Of a DNA stretch of 64,000 nt, positions 39,495-49,188 are shown in pieces. Both the position numbers and the translations under genes were made by a program. The DNA comes from Amycolatopsis alba DSM 44262. Lineage in GTDB: Bacteria > Actinomycetota > Actinomycetes > Mycobacteriales > Pseudonocardiaceae. The notes under the pieces are model-generated. The model was not told the DNA's origin. It saw only the letters and a list, made by a program, of their open reading frames with translations, and made no database searches. Location of the stretch: positions 7,215,605 through 7,279,604 of the forward strand of contig NZ_KB913032.1 in NCBI RefSeq assembly GCF_000384215.1. The letters are read 5' to 3'. Numbering within the stretch: position 1 is the first letter of the stretch; each line of letters starts with the position of its first letter.

Positions 39495-39515
39495 ACGCCC
39501 GCGGGCGTTCAGGCC
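39488..39515. terminator. 28-base perfect palindrome across two convergent stops
   Basis: GGCCTGAACGCCC, the central GC, then its exact complement. It contains the stop codons of both the LysZ-like gene (39492-39494) and the LAL regulator (39509-39511, minus strand), so one symmetric element both ends translation of the two genes and forms a GC-rich stem for two-way termination. Confidence 0.75.
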
Positions 39516-42184
39516 ATTCGCGGCATGATGCCGGTGAACGCGGCGACCTCGGACCGCGACGAGACTTCGAGTTTGTCGAAGATGCGGCGCAGGTAGGTCT
39601 CCACGGTCTTGTGGCTGAGCACCAGAGCCCGCGCGATCTGCTGGTTGGTGCGGCCACGCGCGACGAGTTCGGCCACCTGGTTCTCCCTGGTGCTCAGCAG
39701 GCCCATCCGGGCCAGGACGACCTTGTCGAAGTCCGGTCCCGAGTCCGCCTCTTCCCGCCGGGCTTCCGCCGCACTGTCCTCTGTGGACTCGTCGGCGGCG
39801 TGGAACGCCCGCCCGGCCAGTGGCGCCAGCACGCTGAACGAGCGTACCCCGAGTACGACCACGGCGGCGCGCAGCGTCCGCCACGCCCGGCCGGGATCGG
39901 CGCCCCACTGCAGGCAGGCCGCGGCCAGCAGGGTCAGCCCGAACCGGTCGACCAATCCCGGCCGGGAACCCAGCCGTTCGTCGAGCGCGTGCCACAGCCG
40001 CGCGTCACCGTGCCTGCCGACAGCGGCGCTCAACCCGGCCAGCATCGCGCACAACGATCCCGAGTCGCCGGGTTCCGGCCCTTCGCCACCGCTGGCGATC
40101 ACGTGTCCGATCTCCGCGCACAACCGCTTCGTCCGCGCCTGCAGTCCGGTGCTGCCGAAGGGCTTCGCGAGCGCGCTGGCGTCTTCGGCGTGTTCGACGG
40201 CCGCGCCGAGCGCGCCGTCCGCCAGATACGCGGTGGCCAAGCCGAGGTGGAGCCTGCCGAGGACGTGGACCTGACGGTGACGCTCCGCCAGCGCGAGACC
40301 TCGGTTGTAGTGCACCAGCGCTTCCGCGGTACGCCCGGACCAGAGATTCGCCCAGCCCAGCCAGTCGAATGCCTCGCAGACCACGGCCACGGTCGTGCCG
40401 GGGTCGGCGAGGCCGTTCAGGTGACCGGCCGCCCGGTCCGCGGCCGCCGTGGCTTCGACACCGCGGCCCAGGGTCGCCAGCATGGCGCTGTATATCGCCA
40501 GCGCCCGCAGACCGGTGTCGTCGATGCGACCGGACTCTTCGGCGTCCGGCACGAGTCGTTCGACGCGCGCCAAGGAGCCGGCGACGTCTCCGCCGCTGTC
40601 CAGCGAGGTCTCCGCGAGTCCCAGCACCACTCGCGCCGCGACTGCCCCGTCCGAGGTGTCGAGTCGCCGGGCCAGCTCGGCCACCTCCTCGAAGCGGCCG
40701 AGCAGCCGCAGCACCCGCAGATGCGACTCGGTGAGATCGGCGAGAGCCGCGTCGTCGAGATCGGCGCGGTGCTGCCACGCGGCGTGGTGTCCCGGAAGGC
40801 TTTCGGCCAGCAGACCGGACAACGCCGTCGACCGCGCCAGCCGGGCGGCCAGCCGCTGCCGCTCGGCCGGGCCGGTGCCCGGAAGCTGCAGCAGGGTACG
40901 CAGCCAGCCCGACACCGTCGCCGGCGTCCGGTCCCCGCTCTGCTCGACCGCCACCACCAGGGTCCGGACGTCGCTTTCGGTGGCCGGTTTCCCGGCACGT
41001 TCGAGATGATGGGCCAGCTCGGCGAGCGGGGCGCCGCGCCCGCGCAGCAGCCGGTAGGCCCTGGCGTGCGCGCCGAGCCGCCAGCCGCCACCCGCGTGGT
41101 GGTAGCAGATCGAGCGGACGACCGGGTCACGGAAGACCAGCCGGTCGTTCCCGATTCCCACGCGCACCAGGTCGTGCGCGATCAGCTCGTCGAGGCCTTC
41201 GAGGGTGTGATCGTGGCCGAGCTCGGCCACCTCCGCCACCAGCTCCGAGTCGAAGCGGTCGCCGACGACGGCCGCGGCCTGCGCCACCTGCCGGGCGAGC
41301 GCGGGCAGTGCCTGCAGGTCCAGCCGGACCGAGGCGAGCACCGGATGCGACAACGGGCCGGGTGGGAGCACATCCGGATCGGCGCTCGCCACGTCTTCCG
41401 GCGGTCCGGCCGCCAGCGCGCCGAGCAGACCCGGTTTCCCGCCGTGCTCGCGGAGCAGCTGCCTGCGGAGACCTGGCCGGATCCCCATCGGGAGCAGGCG
41501 CAGCGCGTTCACCGCGTCCAGCGGCCCGAGCTCGAGCGAACGCGCGACACCTGACTCGACCGCGACGCTCAGCGCGCTGAGCAGTTCCGCCGGCGACTGA
41601 CGGGGGCGATGCGCGAGGACCAGCAGCAACGGCGCGTTCAGCGGCCGCCTGAGCAGGTGCAGGATCATTTCGATCGAGCCGGGCTGCGCGTTGTGCACGT
41701 CGTCGAGGATCAGCACGAGCGGCCTGCCGTCGGCCAGCTTGCCCACCAGCGAGCGGATCCCTTGGTACGCCCAGTAACGTTGCTGCGGCGATTCGGCGGA
41801 AGCACCCTCGGCCGGATGGAGTACCGGGAAGATCCCCGGCAGGCAAGAGGCCGCGCGCGGGTCCAGCTCGGCCAGCAGCTCGTTCCCGTCCGCGGCGAGC
41901 AGATCTTCCAGTGCGTCGACGAACAGCGCGAAGTCGTTGGTCAACGGCGAGGCCGTCGCTTTGCCGTGTGCGACACGGGCCCCGGCTCTCGTCGCCCGCT
42001 CCTCCAGCGCGGCCAGCAACCGGGTCTTGCCCATCCCCGGCTCGCCCGCGATCTCCAGCACCTTGCAGGTGTTCCCGGTGACCGTGGCGAGTGCGTGGTC
42101 GAAGGCCTCGAGCTCGGCCGTCCTCCCCCACAGGCGAATTGGCGTGGATAGCGCGGCACGCACGACGGAATAACCCCCAGGCAT
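39509..42184 (-). CDS. LAL-type transcriptional regulator (AAA ATPase + LuxR HTH)
   Basis: 891 aa from the ATG at 42184, with GGAAGGAC upstream; the frame is open 60 codons further without support. N-terminal ATPase: GRTAELEAFDHAL, Walker A GEPGMGKTRLL, Walker B LVLILDDVHNAQ. A long TPR-like helical middle follows. The C-terminal LuxR helix-turn-helix is LSTRENQVAELVARGRTNQQ and LVLSHKTVETYLRRIFDKLEV. Large LuxR (LAL) proteins are usual pathway-specific activators of actinomycete clusters. Its position, divergent from the halogenase cassette and convergent with the DADH operon, makes it the obvious cluster regulator; it is the only one seen inside the cluster. Confidence 0.93.
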   Translation of the reverse strand: MPGGYSVVRAALSTPIRLWGRTAELEAFDHALATVTGNTCKVLEIAGEPGMGKTRLLAALEERATRAGARVAHGKATASPLTNDFALFVDALEDLLAADGNELLAELDPRAASCLPGIFPVLHPAEGASAESPQQRYWAYQGIRSLVGKLADGRPLVLILDDVHNAQPGSIEMILHLLRRPLNAPLLLVLAHRPRQSPAELLSALSVAVESGVARSLELGPLDAVNALRLLPMGIRPGLRRQLLREHGGKPGLLGALAAGPPEDVASADPDVLPPGPLSHPVLASVRLDLQALPALARQVAQAAAVVGDRFDSELVAEVAELGHDHTLEGLDELIAHDLVRVGIGNDRLVFRDPVVRSICYHHAGGGWRLGAHARAYRLLRGRGAPLAELAHHLERAGKPATESDVRTLVVAVEQSGDRTPATVSGWLRTLLQLPGTGPAERQRLAARLARSTALSGLLAESLPGHHAAWQHRADLDDAALADLTESHLRVLRLLGRFEEVAELARRLDTSDGAVAARVVLGLAETSLDSGGDVAGSLARVERLVPDAEESGRIDDTGLRALAIYSAMLATLGRGVEATAAADRAAGHLNGLADPGTTVAVVCEAFDWLGWANLWSGRTAEALVHYNRGLALAERHRQVHVLGRLHLGLATAYLADGALGAAVEHAEDASALAKPFGSTGLQARTKRLCAEIGHVIASGGEGPEPGDSGSLCAMLAGLSAAVGRHGDARLWHALDERLGSRPGLVDRFGLTLLAAACLQWGADPGRAWRTLRAAVVVLGVRSFSVLAPLAGRAFHAADESTEDSAAEARREEADSGPDFDKVVLARMGLLSTRENQVAELVARGRTNQQIARALVLSHKTVETYLRRIFDKLEVSSRSEVAAFTGIMPRMA

Positions 42185-42346
42185 CCTCGATCGTCCTTCC
42201 CCAGTTGCGAAACTCGATCTCCCAGCGTGGTTTGGGCAGCGACCTTCGACCACGGATTGCGCCAAACGAGTCTCCGCCGTCAGTGTTACACGGATCGAGT
42301 CAGCCGAACAAGGACCATTGGTGTCTTCCGCAAGCCGGGAAGAATC

Positions 42347-42375
42347 TTGACAGGGTGAGATCACGAAGTTACGTT
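42347..42375 (+). promoter_or_regulatory. Probable sigma-70-type promoter for the halogenase operon
   Basis: TTGACA at 42347-42352, a 17-base spacer, then TACGTT at 42370-42375 (TAnnnT). It faces the halogenase gene and would give a leader of about 335 bases. It is one of the few consensus-like promoters in the window and lies in the gap next to the LAL regulator gene. Confidence 0.55.
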
Positions 42376-42432
42376 GGCATCAGGTTTTTCCAGCACTGGG
42401 GCAGTCGTTGAAGAACCCTGAAAAGGGCACAA

Positions 42433-42512
42433 ATGACCGTGGAAATTACCACTGGGGAGCGTCCATGAGATCGTGTCGCACCATGATCAGCAACCACCGC
42501 ACCGGCCGCTAG
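42433..42512 (+). other. Two tiny overlapping ORFs in the halogenase leader
   Basis: A frame of 11 codons (ATG 42433, stop 42466-42468) has AAGGG upstream. It overlaps by ATGA a second frame of 15 codons (ATG 42465, stop 42510-42512) that has GGGGAG upstream. Both lie between the predicted promoter and the halogenase start. They may be leader peptides or chance frames. The remainder up to 42716 holds no other frame I would support and is AT-rich around 42630-42665. Confidence 0.35.
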
Positions 42513-42716
42513 GTACCGGATGCCCGCAGGTGCAACATGTTCTCGGCCGGATGGAACCGGACATCCGGCGCACCGCAGCAGCTAAGTGGCACAGGTCGGC
42601 GGGATTCTGATCCACATCGCGCTCACCTTGATTTGTGTACAAAAAATTGAATGTGATCGCTATTGGCGGCGACTCCGCCGCAGATTCTCGTACCATCGTG
42701 ACGGCAGAAGGTGCAT

Positions 42717-43922
42717 ATGATCGAGGAAAGCAAGACTTTGCAACTGAGCAAGGAAGAGCTCGCCCAGTTCCATCGCGACGGCTACATAGGACCGTTCGAT
42801 CTTTATGAACCCGAAGAGATGGCCGCACATCTGCAGGCACTGAGGCCGAAGCTGCTCAATACCAAGAACGCGATTTACAGTGGCGGCCGGACCATATCGG
42901 GCAGTACGAACCTGTCGAACTATGACCGGCATCTCGACATCGACTTCCTGGCCGAGCACATCACCCGGCCCGAAATCGTCGACCGGGTCTCGAGCATCCT
43001 CGGCCCGGACACCCTGTGCTGGCGTTCCGAGTTCTTCCCCAAGTACCCCGGCGACGAGGGCACCGACTGGCACCAGGCGGACAACTTCTCCAACGTCGCG
43101 GGCTCGAAGCACCCCCAGATCGTCTGGCCGGAGGACGCGGAGTTCGGCGGCACGATCACGGTCTGGACGGCGTTCACCGAGGCGTCGGTGGACATGGGCT
43201 GCCTGCAGTTCATTCCCGGTTCCCACAAGTCCATGAACTACGACGAGTCCAAAAGCATGGACTACAACCCCGACCTGATCAACAAGGTCGACAAGGACGG
43301 CGTCCGGCGCGGTTTCTTCGGCTACGACTACCGGCAGCTGCAAAAGGACCCGAACTGGACGCCCGACGAAGCGAATGCGGTGTCCCAGGTGATGCGCCAG
43401 GGACAGTTCATTATTTTCTGGTCAACCCTGATGCACGCCTCTCACCCACATCTCGGACTCACCGACAACATGCGACTGGGTTTCGCCGGGCGCTACCTGC
43501 CCACCTCCGTGCACGTCTACCCCCACTCCGATTCACTGGCGGAGTTCGGCGGCAGCGCCAGCCTGGACAAGTTCGGCAACGTGCTCGTCTCCGGCCAGGA
43601 CAACTACGGGCACAACCGCTTTGTCGATTCCACCGTGAACGGCTACCGATTCCCGGTCAGGGAAGGCAGCCTCGGCGGGTTCGGCCTGAGCGACGTACAA
43701 GCCTGGCTGCTCGGTACCTGCCGGGAGCTCGGCCTGCCCGCCCAGGACGTGAACGCGAACTTCTTCGAGATGGGCGGCACGTCCCTCACCGCGGTGAAGC
43801 TGATCGCCAAGGCGGAGCAGAACTTCGGCGAAGACGTCCTGCCACCGGAGGACCTGTACGGCAGGAGCACGCTGCGCGACATCGCGGCGACCATCGAAAG
43901 CAACAGCGGCGCCTCCGCCTGA
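42717..43922 (+). CDS. Fe(II)/2-oxoglutarate halogenase (SyrB2-like) fused to a carrier domain
   Basis: 401 aa from the ATG at 42717 (AGAAGG upstream). Residues about 5-310 follow the SyrB2 chlorinase closely: [43 protein letters not shown], and [15 protein letters not shown]. The iron-binding motif is H119-Q120-A121 rather than HxD: Ala replaces the Asp/Glu ligand, opening the site where halide binds, the hallmark of SyrB2/CytC3/BarB/KtzD halogenases. His240 is the second His ligand. Residues about 320-395 are a carrier domain ([19 protein letters not shown]). Such enzymes chlorinate an unactivated carbon of a carrier-bound aminoacyl group, so enzyme and substrate carrier are here one chain. 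The A domain follows at 44031. Confidence 0.95.
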   Translation: MIEESKTLQLSKEELAQFHRDGYIGPFDLYEPEEMAAHLQALRPKLLNTKNAIYSGGRTISGSTNLSNYDRHLDIDFLAEHITRPEIVDRVSSILGPDTLCWRSEFFPKYPGDEGTDWHQADNFSNVAGSKHPQIVWPEDAEFGGTITVWTAFTEASVDMGCLQFIPGSHKSMNYDESKSMDYNPDLINKVDKDGVRRGFFGYDYRQLQKDPNWTPDEANAVSQVMRQGQFIIFWSTLMHASHPHLGLTDNMRLGFAGRYLPTSVHVYPHSDSLAEFGGSASLDKFGNVLVSGQDNYGHNRFVDSTVNGYRFPVREGSLGGFGLSDVQAWLLGTCRELGLPAQDVNANFFEMGGTSLTAVKLIAKAEQNFGEDVLPPEDLYGRSTLRDIAATIESNSGASA

Positions 43923-43939
43923 CCGGAGGCACCGAGTCC

Positions 43940-43970
43940 GCCTGCCCGGCACCGCTGGTGCCGGGCAGGC
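43940..43970 (+). terminator. Hairpin between halogenase and A-domain genes
   Basis: Perfect 14-base arms (GCCTGCCCGGCACC and its complement) around a 3-base loop, 18 bases after the halogenase stop and 60 bases before the A-domain start. It has no T-run. It could reduce read-through, giving more halogenase-carrier than A-domain transcript, or protect an mRNA end. Confidence 0.6.
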
Positions 43971-44030
43971 GCCTCTGCCCCCACCCCACACTGAGACCGT
44001 GACGACCGCGACCGGAGGATCGACGAAGTC

Positions 44031-45629
44031 ATGAAGCGTCTCGTGCCCAGTGCCGAAGCACGATCTGTCCACGCACTGGCCAATGTGGACACCGAGCAGC
44101 CCTATCCCGAAGAACTCGGCGCGAAGGACCTGTTCGAACAGCGCGCCGAGGCCGCTCCCGACGCGGTCGCGCTCGTGTATCGCGACCGCAAGATGACCTA
44201 CCGTGAGCTGAACGCGCACGCCAATCGGCTGGCGGCTCACCTTCTCGCACAAGGACTTCGAGCGGGCGAAGTCGTCGGAGTCTCCGTCGCCCGCTCACCG
44301 GGGCTGATCGCGACGCTGCTCGCGGTGCTCAAATGCGGCGCGGTGTACCTGCCGTTCGACGACTCCTGGCCCGACGATCGGCTGCAGGTCATGTTCGGCA
44401 TCGCCGAATGCGAATGGCTGGTGACCGACCGGCCCGAACGGTGTGCCGGACGCTTCCCGCTGCACCACGTCGTACCGGCGCCCGCGATGACCGAGTCGTC
44501 CACAGTGGACGATCAAACGACGAATCCCGCCACCCGTACGGGCGCGGACGATCTGGCCTACATCAACTTCACCTCCGGCTCGACCGGACTGCCCAAGGGT
44601 GTCCCGATCCGCCACCGCGGCATCACCCGGCTGGTCAGCGGCGCGCACTACACCCGGCTCGACGAGCACGCCGTCACGCTGCAACTGGCACCGGTCAGCT
44701 TCGACGCGGCCACCTTCGAGATCTGGGGCGCGCTGCTCAACGGCGGCACCTGCGTGCTGTATCCGAGCAGCTTCGTCCGGCTGTCGGAACTGCGGCATGT
44801 GGTGCAGGACAACGGGGTGACCACCGTCTTCCTGACCACGGCCCTGTTCAACACCCTGGTCGACAACGACCTCGACGCGCTCGGCAGCGTGGAGACGATC
44901 CTCACCGGCGGCGAGGCGCACTCCCTGCACCATATCGGCCGGGCGCTGGCGCACTACGGCCCGGAAAAGCTCGTCAGCGTCTATGGCCCGACCGAGTGCA
45001 CCACCTTCGCCACCTACTACCCCGTCACCGAACTGCGGCACGACGAGCTGGCGTTGCCGATCGGCAAGCCGATCCAGAACACCCGCGCGTACCTCGTACG
45101 TGACGGCAGGCTTTGCGCCGCCGGGGAGATCGGCGAGGTGTGCCTGGCTGGTCCCGGCCTGTCGCCCGGCTATCTCGGCATGCCGGACGCGACCGGCGAA
45201 CGTTTCGTCGACTACGAGATCGACGGTGTCCCGGAACGGCTGTACCACACCGGGGACCTCGCCTACTTCCGCGCGGACGGCATGCTGGTGTTCCAAGGCC
45301 GCGACGACGACCAGGTGAAGATCAACGGGCACCGCATCGAACTGGGAGAAGTCCGGCACGTGCTCGGCACCCACCCAGGGGTCAGGCAGGTGTTCGTCAC
45401 GGTGGACCGGCCGGAGATCGGCGAGGCGGCCATGCTGGCTTTCGTGGTCACCGACGCGCCCGGCTGCACCCCGCACGCCCTGCGCACCTATCTGCGGCAG
45501 CGGCTGCCGTCGTACCTGATCCCCTCGGTCATCGAGATCCGCGAGTCGCTTCCGTTGTCCCTGCACGGAAAGGTCGACCGCCAGGTCCTGCTGTCCTCGC
45601 TGCTGCCGTCCGGAGGCTCCTCCTCGTGA
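44031..45629 (+). CDS. Stand-alone NRPS adenylation domain, isoleucine/valine-type code
   Basis: 532 aa, A domain only: INFTSGSTGLPKGVPIRHRG, SFDAATFEIWGALLNGG, LTGGEAHSLH, VYGPTECTTFATYY, YHTGDLAYF, NGHRIELGEV, LSLHGKVDRQ. No C or T domain is present. The hand-read code D-A-F-F-L-G-V-T-F matches branched-chain, Ile-type pockets. It should load Ile (or Val) onto the carrier fused to the halogenase, as KtzB loads KtzC or the A domain of SyrB1 loads its own carrier. The stop overlaps the next gene by GTGA, tying it to the acyl-CoA-dehydrogenase-like protein. Confidence 0.94.
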   Translation: MKRLVPSAEARSVHALANVDTEQPYPEELGAKDLFEQRAEAAPDAVALVYRDRKMTYRELNAHANRLAAHLLAQGLRAGEVVGVSVARSPGLIATLLAVLKCGAVYLPFDDSWPDDRLQVMFGIAECEWLVTDRPERCAGRFPLHHVVPAPAMTESSTVDDQTTNPATRTGADDLAYINFTSGSTGLPKGVPIRHRGITRLVSGAHYTRLDEHAVTLQLAPVSFDAATFEIWGALLNGGTCVLYPSSFVRLSELRHVVQDNGVTTVFLTTALFNTLVDNDLDALGSVETILTGGEAHSLHHIGRALAHYGPEKLVSVYGPTECTTFATYYPVTELRHDELALPIGKPIQNTRAYLVRDGRLCAAGEIGEVCLAGPGLSPGYLGMPDATGERFVDYEIDGVPERLYHTGDLAYFRADGMLVFQGRDDDQVKINGHRIELGEVRHVLGTHPGVRQVFVTVDRPEIGEAAMLAFVVTDAPGCTPHALRTYLRQRLPSYLIPSVIEIRESLPLSLHGKVDRQVLLSSLLPSGGSSS

Positions 45630-46750
45630 CCACGAACCTCGGCGGCCACGAGGACTTCCGCGCCACCGTCCGGTCCACTTTGGACAAGATCGTGACGCCG
45701 AACGCGTCGAAGTGGGAGGCCCAAGGCCATATCTCCGAGTCGGGATGGCGAGAACTCGGTGACGCCGGCTTGCTCGCGTTACCGCACACCGGAGTGGATT
45801 TCCTGCGCAGCGCAGTGTTCCTCGACGAACTGGGCAACACCGGCTACGCGGGGATCCGGGCGTCGGTCGGGGTGCACGCGTACATGGCGAGCTCGTATGT
45901 GCGGTTGTTCGGCAACGCCGAGCAGAAGGCGCGCCTGCTGCCGCCGGGCGAGCGCGGGGACAAGATCGCGGCGCTGGCCATCACCGAGCCCGAAGCGGGC
46001 ACCGATCTGCGGAACCTGACGACCAGCGCCGACGCCGACGGCTCGGGAGGATACCGGCTACGAGGGCGGAAGTCGTTCGTGGCCAACGGTTCCCAGGCCG
46101 GTTACTTCATCGTGCTTGCCAGGACCAAGGCCACCGGTACCGCCGGCGGGATGCCGGGGGCGAGTCTGCTGATCGTCGACGCCGACGCCGACGGGATAAC
46201 GCGACGGCCGCAGCCGATGCTGGGCTGGCGTGCCGCGGACATCACCGAGGTCCAGTTCGACGACGTGCCGGTCGCGGCCGGGCAGCTGATCGGCAAGCCC
46301 GAGCGGGCGCTCCTGTACCTCGTGCGCGCGCTGGACTTCGAACGGCTCGTCGCCGGCCTGCTCGCGGTCGGCGGGGTCCGGTACTGCCTGCGGCTGCTGA
46401 AGGAGTTCGCGCGGTCGCACCGGGTCGGAGACACTCCGCTGGGGTCGTATCAGGCTGTCCGGCACCGGATCGCCGACCTGGACGCCCAGCTGGAACTGGT
46501 CCACGGCTACGCGTACCAGGCGGCCACCCGGCAGAGTCTCGGGAAGCTGGACACGAAGTCGGCGTCCGTGCTGAAGCTGACCGCCACCGAACTCGCCGTG
46601 ACGGCCGCCCAGGCCTGCGTCCAGTACCACGGCGCCCGCGGCTATCTCGACGACGCGACCGCCGCGCGGCTGTACCGCGACGCGATGGCGGGCACGATCG
46701 CCGCCGGGACGAACGAGCTGCTGCGAGACCACATCTTCGAATCGATCTAG
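45626..46750 (+). CDS. Acyl-CoA-dehydrogenase-like protein, KtzA-type candidate
   Basis: 374 aa; GTG at 45626 overlaps the A-domain stop, with GGAGG upstream. Family motifs: [51 protein letters not shown], and [20 protein letters not shown]. At the C terminus the usual YEGT catalytic glutamate position reads AAGT ([14 protein letters not shown]), so normal dehydrogenation by that residue is unlikely. Encoded after a halogenase-carrier and an Ile-type A domain, it parallels KtzA, a flavoprotein that turns gamma-chloroisoleucyl-S-carrier into the cyclopropyl amino acid allocoronamate. A desaturase role is the alternative. It converges on xylA with a 4-base overlap, marking the cluster edge. Confidence 0.88.
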   Translation: MTTNLGGHEDFRATVRSTLDKIVTPNASKWEAQGHISESGWRELGDAGLLALPHTGVDFLRSAVFLDELGNTGYAGIRASVGVHAYMASSYVRLFGNAEQKARLLPPGERGDKIAALAITEPEAGTDLRNLTTSADADGSGGYRLRGRKSFVANGSQAGYFIVLARTKATGTAGGMPGASLLIVDADADGITRRPQPMLGWRAADITEVQFDDVPVAAGQLIGKPERALLYLVRALDFERLVAGLLAVGGVRYCLRLLKEFARSHRVGDTPLGSYQAVRHRIADLDAQLELVHGYAYQAATRQSLGKLDTKSASVLKLTATELAVTAAQACVQYHGARGYLDDATAARLYRDAMAGTIAAGTNELLRDHIFESI

Positions 46751-47916
46751 CGCGCCCCGGTGAGGTGTTCGAGCGCCAGCTGGGACAGGCGGATGAAGCC
46801 GTAACCACGTTCCGCGGCCTTGTCCGGATCGAAGTCCTCGAAGGTCGCGCGGTCGGCCAGCAGGTCCGCGGCCGTCTCGCCCTCGTTGAGCGTCGGTGTC
46901 GCCAGTTCCGGGACGAGCGCGGCGTCGAGGGCGGCCCGCACCTCGGGATCGGCGCGGAAAGCCCGCGAGCGTTCGGCGAACAGCAGGTAACTGGCCATGT
47001 TGGCCTCGGCGCTGGCCCAGACGCCGTCCATGTTCTCCGTGCGCAGCGGCTTGTAGTCGAAGTGCCGGGGGCCGTCGTAGCCGCCGTGCTCCAGCAGGTC
47101 GACCAGGAAGAACGAGGACAGCACGTCGCCGTGGCCGAACACGAGGTCCTGGTCGAACCGCGGACCGCGCTGGCCGTTGAGGTCGACGTGGAACAGCTTG
47201 CCCTGCCACAGGGCCTGTCCGATGCCGTGGACGATGTTGAGCCCGGCCATCTGCTCATGCCCCACCTCGGGGTTCACGCCGACGATCTCGTGGTTGTCCA
47301 GCGTGGAGATGAACGCGAGCGCGTGCCCGACGGTCGGCAGCAGGATGTCGCCGCGCGGTTCGTTCGGCTTCGGCTCGAGCGCGAGGCGCAGCCCGTAGCC
47401 CTGGTCGATGACGTACTGGGCGAGGAAGTCGATGCCCTCGCGATAGCGGTCCATCGCCGCGCGGACGTCCTTCGCGGCGTCGGTCTCGCTGCCTTCGCGA
47501 CCACCCCAGAGCACGAACGTCGAGGCGCCGAGCTCGGCGGCGAGATCGAGGTTCCGCAGCACCTTCCGCAGGGCGTAGCGGCGGACGTCACGGTCGTTGC
47601 TGGTCAGGCCGCCGTCCTTGAAGACGGGGTGGCTGAACAGGTTCGTGGTCACCATCGGGACGACAAGACCGGTTTCGGCGAGCGCGCCCTGGAAGCGCTT
47701 CAGCTGCCGTGCCCGCTCGGCGTCGTCCGAGCCGAAGGGTACGAGGTCGTCGTCGTGGAAGGTGATGCCCCAGGCGCCGAGGTCCGAGAGGCGGTGCACG
47801 GCCTCGACCGGATCGAGCGGTCCCCGGCTCGCCGGGCCGAACATGTCGTTCGCCTGCCAGCCCACGGTCCAGAGCCCGAAGCTGAACTTGTCCGCACGCG
47901 TCGGTGCCTGAACCAT
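46747..47916 (-). CDS. xylA: Xylose isomerase
   Basis: 389 aa; ATG at 47916 with GGTGGAGG upstream. Class I xylose isomerase typical of actinomycetes: [27 protein letters not shown] (catalytic His), [35 protein letters not shown] (metal Glu), [13 protein letters not shown], and [17 protein letters not shown]. It converts xylose to xylulose in the cytosol. Divergent from a ROK repressor with a palindromic operator between them. It probably belongs to primary metabolism and marks the end of the NRPS cluster. Confidence 0.97.
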   Translation of the reverse strand: MVQAPTRADKFSFGLWTVGWQANDMFGPASRGPLDPVEAVHRLSDLGAWGITFHDDDLVPFGSDDAERARQLKRFQGALAETGLVVPMVTTNLFSHPVFKDGGLTSNDRDVRRYALRKVLRNLDLAAELGASTFVLWGGREGSETDAAKDVRAAMDRYREGIDFLAQYVIDQGYGLRLALEPKPNEPRGDILLPTVGHALAFISTLDNHEIVGVNPEVGHEQMAGLNIVHGIGQALWQGKLFHVDLNGQRGPRFDQDLVFGHGDVLSSFFLVDLLEHGGYDGPRHFDYKPLRTENMDGVWASAEANMASYLLFAERSRAFRADPEVRAALDAALVPELATPTLNEGETAADLLADRATFEDFDPDKAAERGYGFIRLSQLALEHLTGAR

Positions 47917-47937
47917 CACGCCTCCACCAATTAGTTT

Positions 47938-47993
47938 GATGCCTGAACTTATCGACGCGTACCCCGGCGGGTCAAGGCTTTCGTTCAGGCATC
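47938..47993. promoter_or_regulatory. Probable XylR operator: inverted repeat GATGCCTGAAC ... GTTCAGGCATC
   Basis: Perfect 11-base arms at 47938-47948 and 47983-47993, separated by 34 bases, in the 96-base gap between xylA and the ROK gene. The outer bases continue the symmetry imperfectly. Placement fits cooperative repressor binding controlling both divergent promoters. Confidence 0.7.
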
Positions 47994-48012
47994 GAACGAA
48001 TACAATCGCGCG

Positions 48013-49188
48013 ATGATCGGCACGCGCCCGGCGGGACAGCACACCGTGCGACAGCACAACGCGGCCCTCGTCCTCCGCGCGATCGCGGACGGCCCCGGCG
48101 TTTCACGGGCAGGCCTCGCCGCCACCATCGGCCTCACGAAGGCGACCGTGTCGAGCGTGGTCGACCGCTTGATCGCGGCGGATCTCGTGGCCGAAGGCGA
48201 GCCGGAACAGCGCGTCGGCCCCGGACGGCGCGGTACCGTCGTCTCCCTCTCCCCCACCGGCCCGCACGGACTCGGCATCGAGATCGGCGTCGACTATCTG
48301 GCGTCCTGCCTCGTCGACTTGACCGGCACCGTCCGGGCCGAAGAGGTCCGATACGCGGACAATCGGACACCGCGCGTTTTCCAGCGGGTGTCGGCGTTCC
48401 TGCGCAAAGCACGGAAGCAGGCGGAGGCGCTGGGCGTCTCCGTCGCCGGTGTCGGCGTCGCGGTTCCGGGCCTGGTCGAATCCGGTCTCGTGCGGCTCGC
48501 TCCCAATCTGGGCTGGCGCGACGTCGACCTCGCGGACCGGCTCGGCGAGACCTTCACCGTCGCCAACGAAGCCAACTTCGCCGCGCTCGCCGAACTCTGG
48601 CACGGCTCGGCGTTGCCGGATTTCGTCCACGTGTCCGGTGAGATCGGGATCGGCGCGGGAATCGTGCTGGACCGCGCCCTGTTCGAGGGCGTCCGCGGCG
48701 CGGGCGGCGAAATCGGCCATCTGCCGGTGGCGCCCGACGGTCCGCCGTGTTCCTGCGGCGCGAACGGCTGCCTGGAGCGGATGGCCGGACAGGAGGAGAT
48801 CCTGCGGCTCGCGGGGGCGGAGAGGGTGGACGCCCTGATCACCGCCCTCGAATCGGGCGACGCCGCGGCGCTCGCGGCCGTCACCACCGCGGCGGGACAT
48901 CTCGGCATCGGACTGTCCACCGTGGTCAATCTGATGGACGTCCCGGCCGTGGTGCTAGGCGGAACGTACGCGCGGCTTGAGCCGTGGCTTCGTGAGCCAC
49001 TCCTCGTCGAATTGGAGCGCCGAGTGCCCAGCACGGCCTGGTCGCCGGTGCGGGTCATCCGATCGGCGCTCGGCACGGGAGCCGCCGTACGCGGCGCGGC
49101 CGGCTCGGTGATCCGGGGTGTCCTCGCGGATCCCGAGCACTATCTCACGACTCACTGGCCATCCGATCAGGACGCTCGGGATCGGTGA
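48013..49188 (+). CDS. xylR: ROK-family transcriptional repressor, XylR-like
   Basis: 391 aa. N-terminal winged helix ([34 protein letters not shown]), then the ROK sugar-kinase-like domain: [43 protein letters not shown], and the zinc motif in [14 protein letters not shown]. Divergent to xylA with the inverted-repeat operator in between, so it most likely represses xylA in the absence of xylose. The symbol rests on context. Confidence 0.93.
   Translation: MIGTRPAGQHTVRQHNAALVLRAIADGPGVSRAGLAATIGLTKATVSSVVDRLIAADLVAEGEPEQRVGPGRRGTVVSLSPTGPHGLGIEIGVDYLASCLVDLTGTVRAEEVRYADNRTPRVFQRVSAFLRKARKQAEALGVSVAGVGVAVPGLVESGLVRLAPNLGWRDVDLADRLGETFTVANEANFAALAELWHGSALPDFVHVSGEIGIGAGIVLDRALFEGVRGAGGEIGHLPVAPDGPPCSCGANGCLERMAGQEEILRLAGAERVDALITALESGDAAALAAVTTAAGHLGIGLSTVVNLMDVPAVVLGGTYARLEPWLREPLLVELERRVPSTAWSPVRVIRSALGTGAAVRGAAGSVIRGVLADPEHYLTTHWPSDQDARDR

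Noticed and set aside
29168..42716. A LysW-type carrier gene in the gaps around the DADH operon
   Set aside because: Gaps on both strands were read for a small CxxC-rich frame ending in EDWGE; none was seen, so LysW is taken to lie outside the window.
42717..43922. Reading the PhyH-like protein as a hydroxylase
   Set aside because: The iron motif is HQA, not HxD/E, and flanking sequence follows SyrB2, so halogenase is the better call.
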